Part shown: positions 7,054 to 10,331 of the stretch, in pieces
How the letters are laid out: each line of letters begins with the position of its first letter
How positions within the stretch are numbered: the stretch's first letter is position 1
Origin: Thaumarchaeota archaeon S13
GTDB lineage: Archaea > Thermoproteota > Nitrososphaeria > Nitrososphaerales > Nitrosopumilaceae
Assembly (NCBI GenBank): GCA_003724275.1
Contig: RHFA01000162.1
Coordinates: forward strand, 1-10,331
Direction of reading: 5' to 3'
Length of the DNA: 10,331 bases
The notes under the pieces: generated by a model
The model's database searches: none
Told to the model about the DNA's origin: nothing
What the model saw: the letters and a program-made list of their open reading frames with translations, nothing else
Translations under genes and position numbers: made by a program

Positions 7054-8283
7054 TCAGGCCGCCGTGGGGCACGCCCTGGCCAGGGCGCCCCTTGCGCGGA
7101 CGCGCGCAAGCGAGACGGAGCGCTCCACCGCATCGTGGTCAACGCGGCGCCCCTCCCATGGCAGGTCCGGCAGCGGGGGGCTTGAGGGACACCGCGTCCT
7201 ATAGTGGGCCACGTTCACGGCAGCCCACTCGGCGACCCCGGCGGCCAGGAGGAGAAACCTTTGGTACCCAATTCCCTCCAAGAGCGCGATCGTAAAGGGC
7301 TCGCCCCCATGCGCCACAATCCCGCACAGCCTCCTGATCGCCGGCTCGTGTGCCATGGCGTCCTCCACCACGCCGTCCGTCGCGCCCCCGCCGCCTGTGG
7401 CGGCCCTGATCTCCCGGTATGTCCCCAGGAACGCCCCGAGATCCAGCGCCATGTGCCTTAGGTTCCACGACATTCTCTGCGCGAGTATCTCCCTTCCGGC
7501 AGCCGAGACGCCACGATGGCCCTCCTGCGTGCTGTGCATGTGCCTCTGCGCATTGATGTCAGCATAGAGGCTCCAGCGCACCCTTGCAAGCTCGGAGACC
7601 AGCGGGAACGCCGCGGCGCCCATGCCCCCCACGTCCATGCAGTGGATCGGCCTGGCGCCCACGCGCCCCGGCACGTCCCTGAAAAACCCCTCCGGATCCC
7701 CTAGTCCGCCGACGTGGCTGCCAGGCGCGGCCTTGCCAAGGGCGCAGAGAAACTCGCCTGGCATTGCGTGCATTGCGCCGTCTATGGCCATGTTGGCCAG
7801 GCTGGCGCACGCCACCATGCCGCTCTCCGGGGACATGCCCCTCGCGTCCAGGGGGCCAGAGCCGCCGCCGGCCACACGGGCCGCGCGCATTCGCCCCGTA
7901 TGCTGCCTTGCCAGGCCTGATGCCTCTTGCGCCACGGGCAGCAGGTGGGAGACTGCGTCCCTGTGGGCTTCCCCTAGCCGGCCGTAAAACTCTTGGTAGA
8001 TCCCGTCAAACTTGCAGGCCTCTATGGCCATGTAGCGCAAGCTTGACTCTATCACATAGTAGCCTAGGCTCGACGTCTCTGGGGGCGCGCACAGGACGCG
8101 ATACGACTCAAAGTCGAGCATGAGGCGAAGCTCAAACAGGCGCGCCATTGCCGCCTCTTGCGCCGTAGGCTCCGCACCACGGGGCGCCTCGCCGGCGTAC
8201 GCCGCAAGCATCCTGTAGGGCAGGAACGCGTCGTCGCCCCCCACATAGTCCCCTGCCTCGTCTAGCCAATAGTCAACGATCAT
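7054..8283 (-). CDS. Unrecognised 409-aa protein
   Basis: This is a long minus-strand gene starting at the ATG at 8283 (MIVDYWLDEAGDYVGGDD). It encodes 409 residues that I cannot assign to a family. It appears soluble and largely helical, with no signal peptide or clear membrane span. It is rich in Met, His, Gly and Ala, and has eight scattered cysteines (65, 90, 159, 180, 215, 320, 365, 405) without a CxxC pair. Codon use differs from the neighbours: of its first 11 Leu codons, three are CTA, two CTT and one TTG, whereas the primase genes use almost only CTC/CTG. That suggests weaker expression, faster evolution or foreign origin. A further in-frame extension to 8367 is open, but it would overlap the upstream small zinc-ribbon gene, so I reject it. 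The gap to that gene is 40 nt, consistent with a shared transcript. Confidence 0.68.
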   Translation of the reverse strand: MIVDYWLDEAGDYVGGDDAFLPYRMLAAYAGEAPRGAEPTAQEAAMARLFELRLMLDFESYRVLCAPPETSSLGYYVIESSLRYMAIEACKFDGIYQEFYGRLGEAHRDAVSHLLPVAQEASGLARQHTGRMRAARVAGGGSGPLDARGMSPESGMVACASLANMAIDGAMHAMPGEFLCALGKAAPGSHVGGLGDPEGFFRDVPGRVGARPIHCMDVGGMGAAAFPLVSELARVRWSLYADINAQRHMHSTQEGHRGVSAAGREILAQRMSWNLRHMALDLGAFLGTYREIRAATGGGGATDGVVEDAMAHEPAIRRLCGIVAHGGEPFTIALLEGIGYQRFLLLAAGVAEWAAVNVAHYRTRCPSSPPLPDLPWEGRRVDHDAVERSVSLARVRARGALARACPTAA

Positions 8284-8323
8284 TCGCCTGCCCCCGCGCG
8301 GCTCATCGCCGCCCGAGCCCGGC

Positions 8324-8461
8324 TCACCAAAAGCTCCCCTTGTCCGAGCAGTCAAGGTGCGCGCCACAGTTGTGGCAAAAGAGGTGGCACGCCTGCATCC
8401 TGGCCATCTCCGCCGAGCAGCGAGGGCACGCCGTGGGCTCTGTGGAGCCTATACCCGCCAC
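8324..8461 (-). CDS. Small two-knuckle zinc-ribbon protein, 45 aa
   Basis: A short minus-strand frame opens with a GTG at 8461 and ends with TGA at 8326-8324. It encodes 45 residues with the pattern C12-x2-C15 ... C25-x3-C29-x2-C32 ... C38, and histidines at 26, 30 and 35. Segments ACPRCSAEM, ACHLFCHNCG and LDCSDKGSFW show the knuckles. The density of Cys/His in tidy spacing, ending exactly at a stop, is unlikely for an antisense shadow. The C-terminal Cys-Ser-Asp-Lys-Gly block looks like a conserved family motif; I recall similar tiny proteins in thaumarchaea but cannot name a family. It lies 40 nt upstream of the 409-residue gene on the same strand and is divergent from hisB. A TATA-like GTAAATAC is centred about 49 nt upstream of the GTG. 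GTG is the only in-frame start that keeps the first knuckle. Confidence 0.72.
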   Translation of the reverse strand: MAGIGSTEPTACPRCSAEMARMQACHLFCHNCGAHLDCSDKGSFW

Positions 8462-8506
8462 ACCGCCCTTGTGCCCCCGAGCACGCCGCGCGCGCCGGCG
8501 CGGTGG

Positions 8507-8512
8507 TATTTA
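8507..8512 (-). promoter_or_regulatory. TATA-like box for the minus-strand zinc-ribbon unit
   Basis: Read on the minus strand, TAAATA lies in GC-rich DNA between the divergent small zinc-ribbon gene and hisB. With usual archaeal spacing, transcription would start near 8484, leaving a leader of about 22 nt before the GTG at 8461. This differs from the leaderless pattern of the plus-strand units. Confidence 0.5.
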
Positions 8513-8560
8513 CCTGCTGCGCCGCGCGCGCGCGGCCCTGTGCGCGCGGCACCCCGAACG

Positions 8561-8568
8561 TTTTAAAT
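8561..8568 (+). promoter_or_regulatory. Archaeal TATA box for the hisBHA operon
   Basis: TTTTAAAT is centred about 27 nt upstream of the ATG at 8592. The position implies that the his operon mRNA is leaderless, beginning at the hisB start codon. It also rules out the upstream in-frame extension of hisB towards 8340. Confidence 0.75.
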
Positions 8569-8573
8569 CGCCT

Positions 8574-8589
8574 GCGCCGCGCGCGGCGC
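8574..8589 (+). repeat. Perfect 16-base GC palindrome before hisB start
   Basis: GCGCCGCGCGCGGCGC is exactly self-complementary. It occupies the interval between the hisB TATA box and the ATG, where a transcription start and any initiator-blocking operator would lie. It may be a repressor site or simply a product of the GC-rich initiator tracts seen at all leaderless promoters here. Confidence 0.6.
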
Positions 8590-8591
8590 GC

Positions 8592-9185
8592 ATGGCGGCG
8601 CAGGCCCGCAGGGCCACGAGGGAGCGCAGGACCTCCGAGACGGAGATAGGCGTGACTGTCAACATTGACGGGGCCGGCGAGGCCGACGTGGGGACCGGCG
8701 GGGCGTTTCTTGACCACCTGGTCTCCTCGTTTGCAAAGCACTCGATGGTCGACGTCAGGCTAAAGGCGTCCTCGCGCGACGGCATTGCGCACCACCTCAC
8801 CGAGGACACGGCGATCGCCCTCGGCGAGGCACTCGACGAGGCCCTCGGCGACCGCTCGGGGATTGCGCGCTTTGGCTCGGCGTCGGCCCCGATGGACGAG
8901 GCACTCGCCAGCGCGTCTGTGGACCTGGTTCGCAGGCAGCACTCGCACGTCTCGCTCGGCCTAGCCGGCGACTCTGTGGAGGGGATGCCGCGCGAGGACC
9001 TCGAGCACTTTTTTGGCTCGCTGCTCAAGAGCATGGCGTGCTGCGCGCACATTGACGTGCTGCGCGGCTCAAACGACCACCACAGGGCAGAGGCGGCCGT
9101 AAAGTCCCTTGCGCTCTCGTTTAGGCGCGCGTCCGAGCCCGACGCGAGGCGAACCGGCCCGCCGAGCTCAAAGGGCATGATGTGA
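8592..9185 (+). CDS. hisB: Imidazoleglycerol-phosphate dehydratase HisB
   Basis: This enzyme dehydrates imidazole glycerol phosphate to imidazole acetol phosphate in histidine biosynthesis, using a di-manganese centre in a 24-mer of the usual family architecture. The 197-residue product has the family landmarks in order: RRTSETEIGV near 12-21, a GTGGAFLDHL segment with H42, the metal-binding H67-H68-x2-E71-D72, PMDEAL at 100-105, and the second metal motif NDHHRAEA (H163, H164, E167). Its length equals the usual single-domain HisB; no phosphatase domain is fused. The ATG at 8592 was chosen because it follows the TATA box by about 27 nt and starts the protein just before the first conserved residues. 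The terminal TGA overlaps the hisH GTG in a GTGA quartet. No hisC or hisD lies upstream, so the pathway is split among loci. Confidence 0.94.
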   Translation: MAAQARRATRERRTSETEIGVTVNIDGAGEADVGTGGAFLDHLVSSFAKHSMVDVRLKASSRDGIAHHLTEDTAIALGEALDEALGDRSGIARFGSASAPMDEALASASVDLVRRQHSHVSLGLAGDSVEGMPREDLEHFFGSLLKSMACCAHIDVLRGSNDHHRAEAAVKSLALSFRRASEPDARRTGPPSSKGMM

Positions 9186-9781
9186 CGATGAGGGTCGCGG
9201 TTCTCGACTATGGCGCAGGCAACCTCTTTAGCATACGCCACGCGCTAGAGCGCTCCGGCGCGGAGGTCGAGACGGTCACCGAGCCGGCCCGCGCCGGCTC
9301 GCACGACGGGATTGTCCTGCCGGGCGTGGGCAGCTTTGACACGGCGATGCGCAGGATAGGCGCCACGGCGCTAAAAGAGTGGGCCGCCGGCGCGCCGGTC
9401 CTCGGGATATGCCTCGGCATGGAGATGTTCTTTGAGCGCAGCGAGGAGGGCAGCCTCGGAGGCCTGGGCGTCATGCGCGGCGAGGTCGTGGGACTGCCGC
9501 AGGGCCTCAAGGCCCCGCACATGGGGTGGAATAGCCTCGAGCTCACCGGCGACTCGATGCTGACTGGCGGCATAGGCGAGGGCACGTGGGCCTACTTTGT
9601 GCACTCGTACATGGCTAGGCCCGCCGACGCGTCAGTCATCGCCGCAGAGGCCGACTATGGAGCGCGCATACCGGCGATCGTGCAGAGCGGCGAGTATGTC
9701 GGGACACAGTTCCACCCCGAAAAGTCCGGCGCGGCCGGCCGCGCGATGGTCGCCAACTTTGTGGGGGCGTGCCGAAGGTGA
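9182..9781 (+). CDS. hisH: Imidazole glycerol phosphate synthase glutaminase subunit HisH
   Basis: HisH is the glutaminase half of the HisH-HisF IGP synthase, feeding ammonia through HisF to build imidazole glycerol phosphate and AICAR. The product is 199 residues from the GTG at 9182. It has the characteristic DYGAGN opening, an LPGVGSF block, the nucleophile C77 in GICLGME, the HisH signature PHMGWN at 112-117, YFVHSY at 138-143, and the His/Glu of GTQFHPEKSG (H178, E180). All parts of the catalytic triad are present. The start could instead be the ATG at 9188, giving 197 residues. I prefer 9182 because the same GTGA overlap joins priL-priS and hisH-hisA. The partner hisF is not in the window and probably lies downstream of hisA. 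Confidence 0.94.
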   Translation: MTMRVAVLDYGAGNLFSIRHALERSGAEVETVTEPARAGSHDGIVLPGVGSFDTAMRRIGATALKEWAAGAPVLGICLGMEMFFERSEEGSLGGLGVMRGEVVGLPQGLKAPHMGWNSLELTGDSMLTGGIGEGTWAYFVHSYMARPADASVIAAEADYGARIPAIVQSGEYVGTQFHPEKSGAAGRAMVANFVGACRR

Positions 9782-10331
9782 TCGTCGTGCCGGCCATCGA
9801 CGTCATGGGAGGCTCGGTCGTGAGGCTGCGCAGGGGAGACCCCTCGCAGAGGACCGACTATGGCGACGACCCGTCGGCGTTTGCCCTGCGCTGGGAGTCC
9901 GAGGGGGCCGACATGATACACATAGTCGACCTCGACGCCACGCTCGGGAGGGGCTCGAACACGGCGGCCATAGCGCGCCTCGCCGCCGAGTCGCGCGTCC
10001 CCGTCGAGGTCGCCGGCGGCCTGCGCGACGTGGAGGCCGCGATGGGCGCAGCAGGCGAGCGAAACCGCATAGTGCTCGGGACCATGGCCCTGGCCGACCG
10101 CGACTCGCTGCTCTGGCTGCGCGACAGGCTCGGGGCCGCGCGCGTCGTCGTCTCGCTGGACCACCGCGCCGGCGCGGTCCTCGTGAGGGGGTGGACCGCC
10201 GGCGCCGGCACGACGGTCGCCGAGGCGATGGACTCGCTTGTCGCCGACGGAATCACGGAGTTTATGGTGACAGACGTGGACCGCGACGGCATGATGGCCG
10301 GCCCCGAGCTCGACATTCTCGCCGAGGCGTG
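9778..10331 (+). CDS. hisA: ProFAR isomerase HisA, 3'-truncated by window end
   Basis: HisA converts N'-ProFAR to PRFAR, the step that delivers substrate to HisH-HisF. The 184 codons present cover about three quarters of the usual 240-residue (beta-alpha)8 barrel. The first catalytic Asp is D8 in VVPAIDVMGG and the second is D128 in VVVSLDHR, matching the D8/D127 pair of the Thermotoga enzyme. Phosphate-binding loops VAGGLRD (78-84) and VTDVDRDGMMAG (164-175) are also visible. The GTG at 9778 overlaps the hisH stop in a GTGA quartet, implying translational coupling. The reading frame is open at the window edge, so the truncation is artificial. The order hisB-hisH-hisA fits a compact archaeal his operon. 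Confidence 0.94.
   Translation, partial: MIVVPAIDVMGGSVVRLRRGDPSQRTDYGDDPSAFALRWESEGADMIHIVDLDATLGRGSNTAAIARLAAESRVPVEVAGGLRDVEAAMGAAGERNRIVLGTMALADRDSLLWLRDRLGAARVVVSLDHRAGAVLVRGWTAGAGTTVAEAMDSLVADGITEFMVTDVDRDGMMAGPELDILAEA

Noticed and set aside
8315..8325. Short inverted repeat GAGCC-C-GGCTC at the end of the small zinc-ribbon gene, considered as a terminator
   Set aside because: The stem is only five pairs with a one-base loop and no T-rich tract follows on the minus strand. It is likely chance in GC-rich DNA.
8284..8367. 28-codon extension of the 409-residue gene beyond ATG 8283
   Set aside because: It would overlap the zinc-ribbon gene and is Arg/Gly-rich without a clear ribosome binding site.
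8340..8591. N-terminal extension of hisB by 84 codons
   Set aside because: It exceeds the family length, contains the hisB promoter, and overlaps the minus-strand zinc-ribbon gene.

Overview
The window looks like a piece of a GC-rich archaeal chromosome, roughly two-thirds G+C by eye. The most likely source is an ammonia-oxidising archaeon (Thaumarchaeota/Nitrososphaerota), closest in flavour to the GC-rich sponge-symbiont Cenarchaeum lineage. The grounds are the two-subunit archaeal primase with its Fe-S large subunit, archaeal TATA-type promoters placed about 27 nt upstream of start codons (leaderless transcripts), frequent GTG/TTG starts, heavy use of AGG and ATA codons, and small zinc-ribbon proteins of a type I associate with that phylum. 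The lineage is inferred from these features and not from a database match.

Layout: (1) 13-5729, plus strand, a likely single transcription unit: priL, priS (4-base GTGA overlap), a large UPF0182-type membrane protein, and a stand-alone GuaA-like class I glutamine amidotransferase. (2) 5836-6829, plus strand, own promoter: a C39-like cysteine-peptidase-fold domain fused to about four TPR repeats. (3) 6838-7041, plus strand, own promoter: a 57-residue zinc-ribbon protein. (4) 8461 down to 7054, minus strand: a compact two-gene unit of a 45-residue two-knuckle zinc-ribbon protein, easily missed, followed by a 409-residue protein I do not recognise. It is convergent with region 3. (5) 8561-10331, plus strand: a histidine biosynthesis operon hisB-hisH-hisA, divergent from region 4. 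HisA runs off the end of the window.

Functional logic: priL and priS make the replicative primase heterodimer. hisB, hisH and hisA supply the dehydratase, the glutaminase half of IGP synthase, and the ProFAR isomerase; hisF and the other genes are presumably outside the window. The genes between are accessory or uncharacterised.

Two architectural patterns recur. Four transcription units have a TATA-like octamer centred about 27 nt before the start codon with an almost purely G/C tract in between. Three tightly coupled gene pairs share the same GTGA start/stop overlap. There is no gene-free stretch longer than 300 bases. I see no rRNA, tRNA, CRISPR array or insertion sequence. I found no clear multi-gene novel defence or metabolic system; the best candidates for new biology are the minus-strand zinc-ribbon/unknown-protein pair and the peptidase-TPR fusion.
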